NCBI RefSeq assembly: GCF_014647835.1 | Contig: NZ_BMPY01000031.1 | Span: 1 to 64,000 of the forward strand | Reading direction: 5' to 3' | Length of the DNA: 64,000 bases | Origin: Microbispora rosea subsp. aerata | GTDB lineage: Bacteria > Actinomycetota > Actinomycetes > Streptosporangiales > Streptosporangiaceae | Part shown: positions 1 through 8,781 of the stretch, one piece after another | Position numbering within the stretch: position 1 is the first letter of the stretch | Layout of the letters: each line of letters starts with the position of its first letter | Translations under genes and position numbers: made by a program | Notes under the pieces: model-generated | What the model was told of the DNA's origin: nothing | Databases searched by the model: none | The model's input: only the letters and a program-made list of their open reading frames with translations

Positions 1-1698
1 GTCCAGCAACGCCCGCAGCCGGGCCGCCGCCTCCCGGGGCAGATAGAACTCCCCCTCCATCCCGCCACCCGCACCCGGCCGCACCCGCAGAAACCGCCGC
101 CCATAGTCGGCCTGCTCATCGCGTTCCTCGCCGTCGGGGTCGAGCACCGCCCGCAGGTAACGCCCGGCCTTGGCCACCTCCGCCGGGCCCGCCTTACCCG
201 CCAGCTCCAGCAGGATCGGCTCAGCCAGCCGCGCCTGGTCGTCGGTCAGGCCCGAGATCGCCTGGCAGATGGCCTCCACCACCCCGGCCGCCAGATGCCC
301 GGCGGCGAACGCCTCCCGCACCCGGGGCAGACGGGCCAACTCCACCGCCAACGCCAGCACCCGCCCCGCCGTCGCACTGGTCATCCCCGCACTGGTGCGC
401 AACCAGGACCGGGTGGAGGCATGCCCATGCTGTTTCGCCTGCCCCGCCCGATGCATCCGCCCCACCCACTCGGCCACCGCACACGTGATCCGATCCTGGG
501 CGAACAACAACTCCTCCACCCCGGCCAGGCACACGTCCGGGTCCTCCGGGACCGGCGTCACCACCAGCTCCCGCGCCGCCTCACGCACCGACTCCACCAC
601 CGCCCACGGCGACCGGGCACGGCCACCACCCGCACCCGCATCGACACCCGCGACGCCCGCACCAGCGCCGGCATCAACACGACCGGCACGCCCACCACCG
701 GCATGGACACCACCAGCATGGTCACTGCCGACAGACGCGCCAGCACCCGCGCGATCAGAACCAGTGCCGACACCATCGACAGCACCCGAGTCGGCACCCC
801 GACCCATGCCGGCATCTCGCTCGCCGGTGTCAGCACAGGCACCAGCGCGAGCGTCGGCACATGTGCGATCACTGGTGGCCGCCTCGGCATTCCGCTCGCG
901 GGCATCCGCACCAGCACCAGCGCGCATGCCAACGCCGGCAACCCCGTCGGTGCGGGCGCTACCGGCACCGGCAGCCGCGCCGTTGGCACGCCCGCCACGA
1001 GCACACTCGCGCTCAACGCCGAACGTCGTGCCACCGGCGGCAAAGCCGTTACCGTTCCAGACAGCGCTACCGGCACTGGTAGTCATGTCATCGGCACACC
1101 CGCCATAACCACCGACACCGGCTCTGTCAGCGGCGAAGGCGTCATCTCGGGCAGCGTTGTCAGTGCCGGTCGCACGACCACTACCGGACGCGCCATGGCC
1201 GGTGCCCGCAGCGTCATGTGCCTTCGCAGCGTGGCGCGCCCCCGCACCGCGACATGCCTTAGCGCCAACGCGTGCGCCGCCGTCGGTGAAGGCGTCATCG
1301 CCCCGGCAAGCGCCAAAAACAGCACCGAAAGCAGCGTTCCGGGCTCCGGGACCGCCGGCTGCCCGGCTCCCACCGCGATGTGTGCTGCCGATCCTCTTCC
1401 GCGCGGCGGCGTCGCGCGTGCCGGTGTCGAGTGTGTCGCCACCTCGTGTGCTGCCCGTGAACGCGGCACTGCCGCTCGCGGATTTATTCGCGGATCCGTC
1501 GACGCCGGGCGCCGCACCGCTGCTCGGAATGTCGGTCGCAAGTGATGACATCGAGAAAGACCCGGGGCGGCGGTCATCACGGGCCGATGAGCCGTCCGGC
1601 GACCACAGCGGCGAACCGGCGATCAGCCGATCCCACCACTCGCCGTCAGCACAATACGAACGAGGAAAGTGCCCAGGATCGACATCAAACAGATCCAC
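1..1698 (-). CDS. DUF222 / 13E12-type HNH endonuclease family protein, C-terminus beyond the window
   Basis: Only the first 566 codons are present; the frame runs off the left edge without a stop. The start is a GTG at 1698 preceded at close range by GGGAGG. Residues 1-35 look like ordinary protein (MDLFDVDPGHFPRSY...). About residues 60-360 are a low-complexity Gly/Ala/Asp/Arg/Thr-rich stretch. From about residue 367 the sequence is a typical DUF222 domain (VEELLFAQDR, GQAKQHGHASTRSWLR, AEPILLELAGKAGPAEV, YLRAVLDPDGEE, LPREAAARLRALLD). Family members carry a C-terminal HNH nuclease motif, which would lie outside the window. DUF222 proteins are multicopy in actinomycetes and of poorly known function, possibly linked to mobile elements. 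The long linker is unusual for the family as I know it. Confidence 0.85.
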   Translation of the reverse strand, partial: MDLFDVDPGHFPRSYCADGEWWDRLIAGSPLWSPDGSSARDDRRPGSFSMSSLATDIPSSGAAPGVDGSANKSASGSAAFTGSTRGGDTLDTGTRDAAARKRIGSTHRGGSRAAGGPGARNAAFGAVFGACRGDDAFTDGGARVGAKACRGAGARHAAKAHDAAGTGHGASGSGRATGTDNAARDDAFAADRAGVGGYGGCADDMTTSAGSAVWNGNGFAAGGTTFGVERECARGGRANGAAAGAGSARTDGVAGVGMRAGAGADARERNAEAATSDRTCADARAGACADTGERDAGMGRGADSGAVDGVGTGSDRAGAGASVGSDHAGGVHAGGGRAGRVDAGAGAGVAGVDAGAGGGRARSPWAVVESVREAARELVVTPVPEDPDVCLAGVEELLFAQDRITCAVAEWVGRMHRAGQAKQHGHASTRSWLRTSAGMTSATAGRVLALAVELARLPRVREAFAAGHLAAGVVEAICQAISGLTDDQARLAEPILLELAGKAGPAEVAKAGRYLRAVLDPDGEERDEQADYGRRFLRVRPGAGGGMEGEFYLPREAAARLRALLD

Positions 1699-2740
1699 AG
1701 CACCTCCCGTAGTTATCTCGAATTTATGTTCTAATTCTCTCTCGCTGTCATCACTCTCCGCAACCGCACACCACGATTTGTTGGAGTCACAGGCTCACAA
1801 GCCCGGCCCGGAGATCATGCAGAACGTGCACCAGTACGGACCCCGGCAAGAGCACCCACGACCACACCGCTCAAGGAAGGGGCCTGACGTGTCTCGGAAG
1901 GGCTGACGCGCGAGCATGGAGGCGGGTGGATGCATCTCAAGGCGGAGGAGCTACAGCGGAGCTATGGGCGAAGACTCTTGACCGCGTGGGCGAAGACTCC
2001 AGACCGTGCGGAGACTGCGAACCCGCGAGCAACCTCCACGGGCGGGACGGCCATGCAGCCCACCATCATCGGGGATACTGCCGAGCTTCCCGACGTCGAT
2101 GTGCACCAGCGAGACGGGCAGGCCACGATCGCAGCGGCGGACGGGTCAACCGAACGCGCGATCCAGGTGAGCCACCGGCGGCACGCCGTACCGGACCACG
2201 ACCCGGTGCACCGCAACAGGGCCAGCACCGGCAAGCCCACGCGAGCGGCGATTCAGGTGGGTACGAGCCGATGCCTAACGCACAGCGCTCGGCTAGAGCT
2301 GCGGCGAGCGGTGCGCTGCGGCGCAGCTTGCAGATGTGCCGCCTGGTCCGCTGTGCGATATGGCGATACGGGCCGGGCCGCGACGCGGATGGACCAGGCC
2401 CATACGAGCGGCGACTCGGGCGACTCCGAGCCGATGCCTGACACGCAGCGCGCGGCGCTGCCAGCAGGCGGTACGGGCCGGGCTGCGACGCGGCCGAGAA
2501 AGACGGTTGGGAAGATCGGATCGGTTATCCCGGCCGTGGGTGCGGTGGCGGCGGGCTCAGCAGCCGAGCCGACCGACGCGGCGGTGGCATGGGAGACACC
2601 GACAGCGTGCCGCCGATAGCCCTCCGCTCGCCACGAGCGGCGGACCGGCAGGTCACAGTCAGCGCCTGCCGGTCCGCGACAGCGCGCGGCCGGCCAGGGA
2701 CGGCGGGTGCGGCTGGTCAGAAGGCGATGGGCTCGGCCGG
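1699..2740. other. About 1 kb stretch without a convincing gene
   Basis: Between the DUF222 gene and hisG no frame has recognisable protein character. A plus-strand open frame at 1930-2619 (ATG after GGAGGCGGGTGG) encodes an Ala/Arg/Thr-rich sequence with internally repeated segments and no domain. I regard it as probably non-coding or a gene relic. Degenerate repeats occupy 2241-2493 and are listed separately. Confidence 0.5.
2241..2493 (+). repeat. Degenerate interspersed direct repeats
   Basis: The 52-bp segment 2241-2292 recurs at 2404-2455 with about 41 of 52 bases identical (shared core GAGCCGATGCCT). A second motif, TACGGGCCGGGC/TGCGACGCGG in shortened form, occurs at 2367-2388 and 2472-2493 with one mismatch. 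The pattern suggests an old, diverged duplication. Its function is unknown. Confidence 0.6.
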
Positions 2741-3586
2741 TCAGAGGCGGCAGGCGAAGATGGCGGTGACGAGGATCGCCTTCGCGCCGATCTCCCAGAG
2801 CTGGTCCATCACCTGCTGGTGACCCTTGCGCGGGACCATGGCCCGTACGGCCACCCAGCCCTCGCGGTGCAGCGGGGAGACGGTCGGTCCCTCCATGCCC
2901 GGGGTGATCGCGATGGCCTCGTCGATGCGCTCGGCCCGGATGTCGTAGTCGATCATCACGTAGTCGCGGGCCACGATCACGCCCTGCAGACGGCGGATGA
3001 GCTGCTGGAACCCATTGGCCTCCGGAGCGCCGGCCCGCTTGATCAAGACGGCCTCGGAGTGCGCGATCGGCTCGCCGAACACCTCCAGGCCGACGTTGCG
3101 CAGCGTCGTGCCGGTCTCCACGACGTCGGCGATCGCGTCGGCGACGCCGAGCCGGATCGCCGTCTCGACCGCGCCGTCGAGCTTGATGACCCGGGCGTCC
3201 ACGCCCTGGTCGGCGAGATACTTGCCGAGCAGCCCGGCGTACGAGGTGGCGATGCGCAGGCCGGCCAGGTCGGCGACGCTGGAGTAGGCGCCGGGCGTGG
3301 AGGCGAAGCGGAAGGTGGACGCGCCGAACCCGAGCGGCATGACCTCCTCGGCGGGGGCGCCGGAGTCGAAGAGCATGTCGCGTCCGGTGATCCCGGCGTC
3401 CAGGGTGCCCTCGCCGACGTAGACGGCGATGTCGCGCGGGCGGAGGAAGAACAGCTCGCAGGAGTTGTCGGAGTCGACGACCACGAGCTCCTTGCTGTCC
3501 CTGCGCTGGCGGTAGCCCGCCTCCTTGAGCATGGTCTGGGCGGCCTCGGACAGCGCGCCCTTGTTCGGTACGGCGATGCGCAGCAT
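2741..3586 (-). CDS. hisG: ATP phosphoribosyltransferase HisG
   Basis: First enzyme of histidine biosynthesis: it joins ATP and PRPP to give phosphoribosyl-ATP in the cytoplasm. The 281-residue protein is the long form with a C-terminal regulatory domain. It opens MLRIAVPNKGALSEA and carries the PRPP-binding region around VADAIADVVETGTTLR and the HisG_C ending. The ATG at 3586 is chosen because the family begins exactly there and AAAGGA lies about nine bases upstream; the frame stays open further upstream but has no homology. hisE lies 58 bp upstream on the same strand, so the two are probably co-transcribed. Histidine feedback inhibition is known for the long-form family. Confidence 0.97.
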   Translation of the reverse strand: MLRIAVPNKGALSEAAQTMLKEAGYRQRRDSKELVVVDSDNSCELFFLRPRDIAVYVGEGTLDAGITGRDMLFDSGAPAEEVMPLGFGASTFRFASTPGAYSSVADLAGLRIATSYAGLLGKYLADQGVDARVIKLDGAVETAIRLGVADAIADVVETGTTLRNVGLEVFGEPIAHSEAVLIKRAGAPEANGFQQLIRRLQGVIVARDYVMIDYDIRAERIDEAIAITPGMEGPTVSPLHREGWVAVRAMVPRKGHQQVMDQLWEIGAKAILVTAIFACRL

Positions 3587-3644
3587 CAGTGGAGATCCTT
3601 TCAGCAGAACGAGGTCGAGGGACGATCTGGGGCCGCCGCGGCGG

Positions 3645-3908
3645 CTACAGATGCTTGTAGACCTCGTCCAGCCCGATCCCGCGCGCCAGCATGAGCACCT
3701 GGACGTGGTAGAGCAACTGGGAGATCTCCTCGGCCGCCCGGTCCGCCGACTCGTGCTCGGCCGCCATCCAGCACTCCGCGGCCTCCTCGACGACCTTCTT
3801 GCCGATGGCATGGACGCCGGCGTCCAGGGCGGCGACGGTGCCGGACCCCTCGGGCCGGGTGCGCGCCTTCTCTGCCAGCTCGGCGTACAGCTCTTCGAAG
3901 GTCTTCAT
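3645..3908 (-). CDS. hisE: Phosphoribosyl-ATP pyrophosphatase HisE
   Basis: Second step of histidine biosynthesis: hydrolysis of phosphoribosyl-ATP to phosphoribosyl-AMP and pyrophosphate. The 87-residue single-domain protein shows the MazG-like all-helical signature ([34 protein letters not shown]) with the Glu/Asp residues that bind magnesium. The start ATG at 3908 follows GAGAGAGACC. It lies immediately upstream of hisG in the same direction, the usual hisE-hisG order of actinomycetes. Confidence 0.96.
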   Translation of the reverse strand: MKTFEELYAELAEKARTRPEGSGTVAALDAGVHAIGKKVVEEAAECWMAAEHESADRAAEEISQLLYHVQVLMLARGIGLDEVYKHL

Positions 3909-4020
3909 GGTCTCTCTCGGGTCGTGGGCCTGCGGATTCAGGGTATCGGCCCCAGGGTAGCCGCGGGGGCGGTCCGCCGCGCCCCGCGTCCACCCTGCGA
4001 GATCGGGTTCGCCGGAGGGT

Positions 4021-4986
4021 TTAGCCGAGGATCTTCCTGGCGAGCCTGAGCAGCTCCAGCGCCTGCTGCGACTCGCCGCCCTCGTGACCGTTGAACGGCC
4101 AGACCGTGATGTCCTTGGGGCCGGCGTAGTGGTTGTAGGCCCCGAACACGGTCGAGGGCGGGGTGACGCCGTCGCGCAGCGCGACGGAGAACCGGGCGGG
4201 CGTGCGGGCCCGCGCCGCGAAGTGCAGGCCGTCGAAGTAGTCGAGGGTCGCGAAGATCTCCTCGACCCGAGTCCTGTGGATGCCGCAGAACCGGCCCAGC
4301 TCGCCGTACGGGTCCTCGTCGGTGATCTCGACGGCGCGCCGGATGTCGCACATGAACGGCACGTTGATGAACGCGTAGGCGAGGTCGGGCACGAGCGCGG
4401 CGGCGGCCAGCGCCATGCCGCCGCCCTGGCTGCCGCCCGTGACGACGACCCGCGAGGCGTCCACGAGGGGGTGCGACCTGGCCGCCTCGACCGCGCGCAC
4501 GACGTCGGTGTAGAGCCGCCGGTAGTAGTAGTCGTCCGGGTCGAACACGCCCTGGGTGAGCTTGCCGGGGATCTGCGCGCCGTTGCCGCCCACGGGGTCG
4601 GGGGTGTCGCCTGAGCGCCAGCTGCCGCCCTGCCCGCGGGTGTCCATCACGAACGTCGCGTATCCGGCGGCCGGCCACAGCAGCCAGTCGTGCGGACGGC
4701 CCCGGCCGCCGCCGTAGCCGATGAACTCCACCACGCACGGCAGCGGGCCGGACGCGCCGGCGGGCGCGATGAACCACCCCTTGATCGGATGCCCGCCGAA
4801 CCCGGCGAAGGTCACATCGGCCACGTCCACCAGCGCGAGGTCGGCCTCGTACGGCTCGAAGACGGGGTTCAGGTCGTGCGCGCGGGCCTCGGCCAGCGTG
4901 CGGTCCCAGAACGCGTCGAAGTCGGCGGGTTCCCTGCGCTCGGGCAGGTACGCGCGTAGCTGGTCGAGGGGCATGTCGACGAACAT
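4021..4986 (-). CDS. Acetylxylan esterase, carbohydrate esterase family 7
   Basis: A 321-residue alpha/beta-hydrolase matching the length of CE7 enzymes (acetylxylan esterase / cephalosporin-C deacetylase), which remove acetyl groups from xylo-oligosaccharides. Visible hallmarks are the [15 protein letters not shown] oxyanion-side motif (about 117-131), the nucleophile elbow GGSQGGG (Ser186), Asp272 in the [18 protein letters not shown] block and His301 in NGHEGGES. No signal peptide is evident, so it is probably cytoplasmic and acts on imported oligosaccharides. The ATG at 4986 is preceded by GGGAG; an ATG 18 codons upstream in frame is less likely. Upstream lie remnants of a sugar ABC transporter, consistent with a former oligosaccharide-uptake locus. 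Confidence 0.93.
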   Translation of the reverse strand: MFVDMPLDQLRAYLPERREPADFDAFWDRTLAEARAHDLNPVFEPYEADLALVDVADVTFAGFGGHPIKGWFIAPAGASGPLPCVVEFIGYGGGRGRPHDWLLWPAAGYATFVMDTRGQGGSWRSGDTPDPVGGNGAQIPGKLTQGVFDPDDYYYRRLYTDVVRAVEAARSHPLVDASRVVVTGGSQGGGMALAAAALVPDLAYAFINVPFMCDIRRAVEITDEDPYGELGRFCGIHRTRVEEIFATLDYFDGLHFAARARTPARFSVALRDGVTPPSTVFGAYNHYAGPKDITVWPFNGHEGGESQQALELLRLARKILG

Positions 4987-5178
4987 GGGGGCTCCCGTCA
5001 GTGCTGGGGCAAAGCTCGTGTACGCCGCAAGAGTACACAAGTGCCTTGTTTCAGACTTCTGACCCGATTAAGGCGCTTCTTCGGGATTCTGGCGGTCACC
5101 GATCCCGCCGTTCACCTGCCCGCTTGCGTCCGGAACGGCAAACCGCCCGGTTCGGCGGCATGAAACGCCCTCTTGAAA

Positions 5179-5192
5179 CTAATCCGGTTTAG
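5179..5192. promoter_or_regulatory. Imperfect palindrome, possible sugar-regulator operator
   Basis: CTAATCCGGTTTAG is a 14-bp inverted repeat with a single mismatched pair, centred on CCGG. It lies between the divergently oriented esterase gene and the transporter remnants. The location suits a LacI-type operator, but the sequence does not match a motif I can name. Confidence 0.3.
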
Positions 5193-5200
5193 CGCTGGAC

Positions 5201-5458
5201 TCTGCACAAATTTCCTTCATCGGCGGCCGGGCCGTCGGGGTCACCTCCTACAGCAGGCACATCCAGCAGGCGGCGGACTTCGTCAGGTTCCTCTACACCG
5301 ACGAGGCCGTCGACGCGGTGACGGCGGAGTCGAAGGCCCGCAACATCTCCTACATCCCGCATCTCCGGCGGAAAACCCTCGGCATCGACACCGGCAAGCC
5401 CGACCTGAAGGGCAAGTGCGCGATCGCCCCGCTGCCGGCCCGGGCCGGTGGCGCCTGA
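5201..5458 (+). pseudogene. C-terminal fragment of an extracellular solute-binding protein (sugar ABC transporter)
   Basis: In the frame ending at TGA 5456-5458 the translation reads GGRAVGVTSYSRHIQQAADF, then VRFLYTDEAVDAVT and so on to the stop. This resembles the C-terminal lobe of family-1 sugar-binding proteins. No start codon or N-terminal lobe is present upstream; the rest of the gene is missing. It is followed directly by fragments of two permeases, so it looks like the residue of a three-gene uptake operon. Confidence 0.6.
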
Positions 5459-5471
5459 CCCTCACCGGCCC

Positions 5472-5591
5472 GGGTTCGCCCACGGTCTCCCTCCGATGTG
5501 GAAGTGGATCTTCAATCCCTGCGACTTCGGCCTGGTCAACACCGTCGTGTCCTGGTTCGGCGGCACGGCCGTCGAGTGGCTGGCCACCCCG
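5472..5591 (+). pseudogene. Fragment of a MalF/UgpA-type sugar ABC permease
   Basis: About 40 codons read MWKWIFNPCDFGLVNTVVSW followed by FGGTAVEWLATP. This matches the periplasmic loop typical of MalF/UgpA-like permeases (W-x-F/I-N-P-x-FGLVN...NW/EWL). It starts and ends without coding signals, and the reading frame changes at about 5590 into the next permease fragment. Most of the gene is deleted. Confidence 0.6.
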
Positions 5592-5826
5592 CCATCTGCA
5601 CGGCATCTTCCAGCGGTTCCAGGTGGACTTCGGGTTCGGCCGCTTCATGTTCAACAGCCTGGTGATCACCATCGCGATCACGGTCGGGTCGCTGCTGATC
5701 GCCTCGCTCGCGACGTACGTGATCACCAGCACCGCGTGCCGGGGCGGCGGCTGATCTTCCTGCTGATCGTGGCCTCGATGATGGTGCCCTGGCGGACGAC
5801 CCTGGTGCCGAACTACGCCCGTACGG
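5590..5826 (+). pseudogene. Frameshifted fragment of a MalG/UgpE-type sugar ABC permease
   Basis: The frame from 5590 reads FQRFQVDFGFGRFMFNSLVI and continues as a transmembrane helix to ATYVITST. After a shift near 5735-5750 a different frame continues LIFLLIVASMMVPWRTTLVP. Intact MalG-type permeases have these two blocks contiguous. The fragment breaks off about 20 bp before the convergent helicase gene. It is a decayed inner-membrane component with no functional EAA motif. Confidence 0.6.
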
Positions 5827-5847
5827 ACGGCCCGGGGGCTCGTTCGA

Positions 5848-7305
5848 TCAGCGCCCGGTGAACCGGCGGCCACGGCCGCCGTCGCCGTACCCGGCCTGCG
5901 CGCCGAAGCGGCCGCGGTGGTGACCTGCGCCGCGCCCGCCGCGGGACTCCCCGCGGGCGTCGGCGCGGCCGTCGCCCTCGCCGGGACGGTCGCCGCCGCG
6001 GGGGCGGTCGCCGAAACGCCGGGGACGGCCGCGCGGCTTGTCGTCGCGCACCCGGTTGTCCCGCCGCAGCGGCGTGCGCACGCCGGGCTCCCACACGGGC
6101 ACGGCCTCGCCGCTCGGCCGCCGGGCCCCGGCGATCTCGGCCAGGATCGGGTCGCCCGGCGTCACCCGGTGCCGGGTCGCGGTGACCCCGGCCTTGCGGG
6201 TCATCGACTCGGTGGAGCGCCGCTCGCCCGGCAGCACCAGCGTCAGCACCACGCCGCGCTCGCCCGCCCGGGCCGTACGGCCGCCCCGGTGCAGGTAGCT
6301 CTTGTGGTCGGCGGGCGGGTCCACGTGCAGCACCAGGCTCACGTCGTCGACGTGGATGCCGCGGGCGGCGACGTCGGTGCACACGAGCACCCCGATCTCA
6401 CCCCGGCGGAACGCGTCGAGGATGCGGGTGCGCTGGTTCTGCCGCTTGCCGCCGTGCAGGCCGCCCGCGCGGATCCCCGCCCGGGCGAGCTGCTTCACGA
6501 CCCGGTCGACGCCGTGCTGGGTGCGCACGAACAGAATCGTGCGGCCTTCCCTCGCGGCGATCTCCGCCGTCACGTCCGCCTTGTCGTCGCGGTGCACCTG
6601 GACGAGGTGGTGCTCCATCGTCTCGACGGGCGAGGTGGCCGGGTCGAGCGAGTGGACGACCGGGTCGGTGAGGAAGCGCCGGACCAGCGTGTCCACGTCG
6701 CCGTCGAGCGTCGCGGAGAACAACAGGCGCTGGCCTCCGGCGGGGGTGCGCGCCAGCAGAGCGCTCACCACGGGGAGGAAGCCGAGGTCGCACATGTGGT
6801 CGGCCTCGTCGAGGACGGTGATGCGCACCTCGTCCAGCGCGCACGCGCCCTGCTCGATGAGGTCGGTGAGGCGGCCGGGCGTGGCGACCACGACGTCCAC
6901 CCCCCGCCGCAGGTCCTCGATCTGGCGGCCCATGGACATGCCGCCGACGACCGCGCGGGTGCGCAGCGACAGCCCGCGGCCGAGCGGTTCGAGGGTGCCG
7001 GTCACCTGCAGGGCCAGTTCGCGCGTGGGCACCAGGATCAGGGCGCGGGGCCGCCGGGGCGCCGCCTTCTCCCCCGCGATCCTCGCCAGCGTGGGCAGGC
7101 CGAAGGCGAGGGTCTTGCCGGAACCGGTCCGGCCGCGGCCGAGGACGTCGAGCCCGGCGAGGATGTCGGGGATGGCCGCGCGCTGGATCGGGAACGGCGT
7201 GGTGATGCCCTGCCGGGCGAGCCCTGTCACGAGCGGTCTGGGCAGCCCCAGCACCGCGAACCCGGCGTCGGTGGTCGTGCCCGCGCCGAGGTCGGAGATG
7301 GTCAC
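5848..7305 (-). CDS. DEAD-box RNA helicase, RhlE-like
   Basis: A 485-residue ATP-dependent RNA helicase. It shows the Q motif (GITTPFPIQ, about 33-41), Walker A GRTGSGKT (58-65), PTREL (93-97), DEAD (166-169), SAT (197-199) and the C-terminal helicase motif HRGGRTARAG. From about residue 385 there is an Arg/Gly-rich basic tail, usual for RNA-binding members. The start is a GTG at 7305, preceded by GAAAGG; upstream codons in this frame have no homology. Such helicases act in ribosome biogenesis and cold adaptation. An inverted repeat lies in the upstream region (see separate entry). It converges with the transporter remnants. Confidence 0.93.
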   Translation of the reverse strand: MTISDLGAGTTTDAGFAVLGLPRPLVTGLARQGITTPFPIQRAAIPDILAGLDVLGRGRTGSGKTLAFGLPTLARIAGEKAAPRRPRALILVPTRELALQVTGTLEPLGRGLSLRTRAVVGGMSMGRQIEDLRRGVDVVVATPGRLTDLIEQGACALDEVRITVLDEADHMCDLGFLPVVSALLARTPAGGQRLLFSATLDGDVDTLVRRFLTDPVVHSLDPATSPVETMEHHLVQVHRDDKADVTAEIAAREGRTILFVRTQHGVDRVVKQLARAGIRAGGLHGGKRQNQRTRILDAFRRGEIGVLVCTDVAARGIHVDDVSLVLHVDPPADHKSYLHRGGRTARAGERGVVLTLVLPGERRSTESMTRKAGVTATRHRVTPGDPILAEIAGARRPSGEAVPVWEPGVRTPLRRDNRVRDDKPRGRPRRFGDRPRGGDRPGEGDGRADARGESRGGRGAGHHRGRFGAQAGYGDGGRGRRFTGR

Positions 7306-7883
7306 GTAATCGTGCCTTTCGAAGAAGGACGTGCCGGAACACGTTGGGCGCGTCACTTCTGCGAAAGGACGAGCCGGGTCGGGTACGGCAGGCGAGCCGT
7401 ACCGATCGGGCGTCACGGGCCGAAGAGCGAAGCGGCCTGCGCCCGGTGATGCGGTGAGCACGCGTCCCGCAGAAGTGGAGACCGCCGGGCGGCGGTGTCC
7501 CACGGACGCCTTTCACTCACGTCGCACGAGGGAAAGCAGGCACCAACTCTACGGCATCCCGCACCGACCCACGACCACCACGACGCCACGACGCCACGAT
7601 CACCGCGCCCCGGCGGGCACGACGCCGCCGGCGGCGGGCAGTCAGAGGGCAGGCGCCGAAGGCGGCCGGAGCCGGCGCCACCGGCACGTACGGCCACGCG
7701 CCTCGCCGTGGTCCGCGCGCACAGTTCTCACGGTCCGCCGCTCTCACGGTCGCCGCGTCACCCCCGGCCCGGCCCGCGGGCACGGTGAACGCGCCGCACG
7801 GCCGGGTGGGCACATGACCGCGGTTCGGCGCGGGAGCGTGGAAGGCGCGCGCGGGCCGGCGGGGGCGCGGCGAACCGGTGGGG
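7306..7883. other. 578-bp intergenic stretch upstream of the helicase
   Basis: No credible gene on either strand. CACTTCTGCG at 7354-7363 is the exact inverse complement of CGCAGAAGTG at 7468-7477. If transcribed, this could fold the helicase 5' leader into a long-range stem. The rest is GC-rich sequence without recognisable sites. Confidence 0.5.
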
Positions 7884-8273
7884 TCAGACGTTGAAGCCGA
7901 GCATCCTGAGCTGGTCGCGGCCCTCGTCGGTGATCTTGTCGGGGCCCCACGGCGGCAGCCAGACCCAGTTGATGACCACGTTGGAGACCAGGTCGGCGAG
8001 CGCCGAGTTGGCCTGGTCCTCGATCACGTCGGTCAGCGGGCAGGCGGCGCTGGTCAGCGTCATGTCGATGGTGGCGATCGGACGCTCGCCCTCGCCGGCC
8101 GGGTCGAGGTTGACGCCGTACACCAGGCCGAGGTCCACCACGTTGATCCCCAGCTCGGGGTCCACGACGTCCTTCAGCGCCTCGAGCACGTCGTCGATGG
8201 AGGTCTCCCCGTCGTAGGCGCCGGGTGCCGCCCCGGTCGCGGTGCCGGTCGGGGTCTCGGTCGGCTTGCTCAC
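7884..8273 (-). CDS. sufT: SufT-like metal-sulfur cluster assembly factor (DUF59/MIP18 family)
   Basis: A 129-residue protein whose C-terminal 105 residues form a DUF59 domain (VDPELGINVVDLGLVYGVN, DMTLTSAACPLTDVIEDQ with the conserved Cys, WLPPWGPDKITDEGRDQLR). Family members help mature Fe-S proteins. The first 25 residues are a Thr/Pro/Ala-rich variable leader. The start is GTG at 8273 with GGAG five bases upstream. It is the last gene of the suf operon, 67 bp after sufU, as in many actinomycetes. Confidence 0.93.
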   Translation of the reverse strand: MSKPTETPTGTATGAAPGAYDGETSIDDVLEALKDVVDPELGINVVDLGLVYGVNLDPAGEGERPIATIDMTLTSAACPLTDVIEDQANSALADLVSNVVINWVWLPPWGPDKITDEGRDQLRMLGFNV

Positions 8274-8340
8274 GTCGTCTCCTCACCTCGCGGCGCCCGC
8301 GGCGCGGCGCCGTCCTTCCCGGCGCGGCCGGGGCCGCCGG

Positions 8341-8778
8341 TCATGACTGACTCCTCATCAGCGCGTCCTTGTAGGCCATCCAGGCCAGCAGCGCGCACTT
8401 GACGCGGGCGGGGAACTTCGCCACACCGGCGAACGCCACCGCGTCGCCCAGCACTTCCTCGTTCGGCTCCACGGTGCCCCTGCCCTGCATGAGCCGGGTG
8501 AACTCGTCCACCACCGACAGCGACTCCTCCACCGTGGAGCCGGTGGCGAGCTCGTGCAGCACCGAGGCGGCCGCCTGACTGATGGAGCAGCCCTGGCCGT
8601 CGTAGGACACGTCGAGCACCTTGCCGCCGTCGGCCACCTTCACCCGCAGCGTCACCTCGTCGCCGCAGGTGGGGTTGACGTGGTGCACCTCGGCGTCGTA
8701 CGGCTCGCGCAGGCCCCGTCCCTGGGGGTGCTTGTAGTGCTCCAGGATCAGCTCCTGGTACATGGATTCACCGATCAT
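8341..8778 (-). CDS. sufU: Fe-S cluster assembly sulfur-transfer protein SufU
   Basis: A 145-residue IscU-like protein. In Gram-positive bacteria SufU is a zinc-dependent sulfurtransferase that takes persulfide from SufS and passes it to SufBCD. The ligand set is present: Cys38 and Asp40 in NPTCGDEV, Cys64 in GQGCSIS and Cys128 in VKCALLAW, plus the SufU-type insertion between the second and third cysteines. The ATG at 8778 lies three bases after the sufS stop, so translation is probably coupled; a second in-frame ATG at 8763 is possible. Confidence 0.96.
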   Translation of the reverse strand: MIGESMYQELILEHYKHPQGRGLREPYDAEVHHVNPTCGDEVTLRVKVADGGKVLDVSYDGQGCSISQAAASVLHELATGSTVEESLSVVDEFTRLMQGRGTVEPNEEVLGDAVAFAGVAKFPARVKCALLAWMAYKDALMRSQS

Positions 8779-8781
8779 GGC

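Noticed and set aside
670-1540. CRISPR-like or satellite array in the repetitive DUF222 linker
   Set aside because: No exact repeat with regular spacing is present, and the frame is open and continuous with conserved protein on both sides.
295-1545. Long plus-strand open frame of about 416 codons over the left edge
   Set aside because: It is antisense to the DUF222 gene. Its codons show no homology, and its length follows from the repetitive GC-rich coding strand opposite.
1930-2619. Plus-strand open frame of 229 codons with an upstream GGAGGCGGG
   Set aside because: Composition is that of translated repeats; there is no domain and no neighbours in an operon. Kept only as a remark in the intergenic entry.
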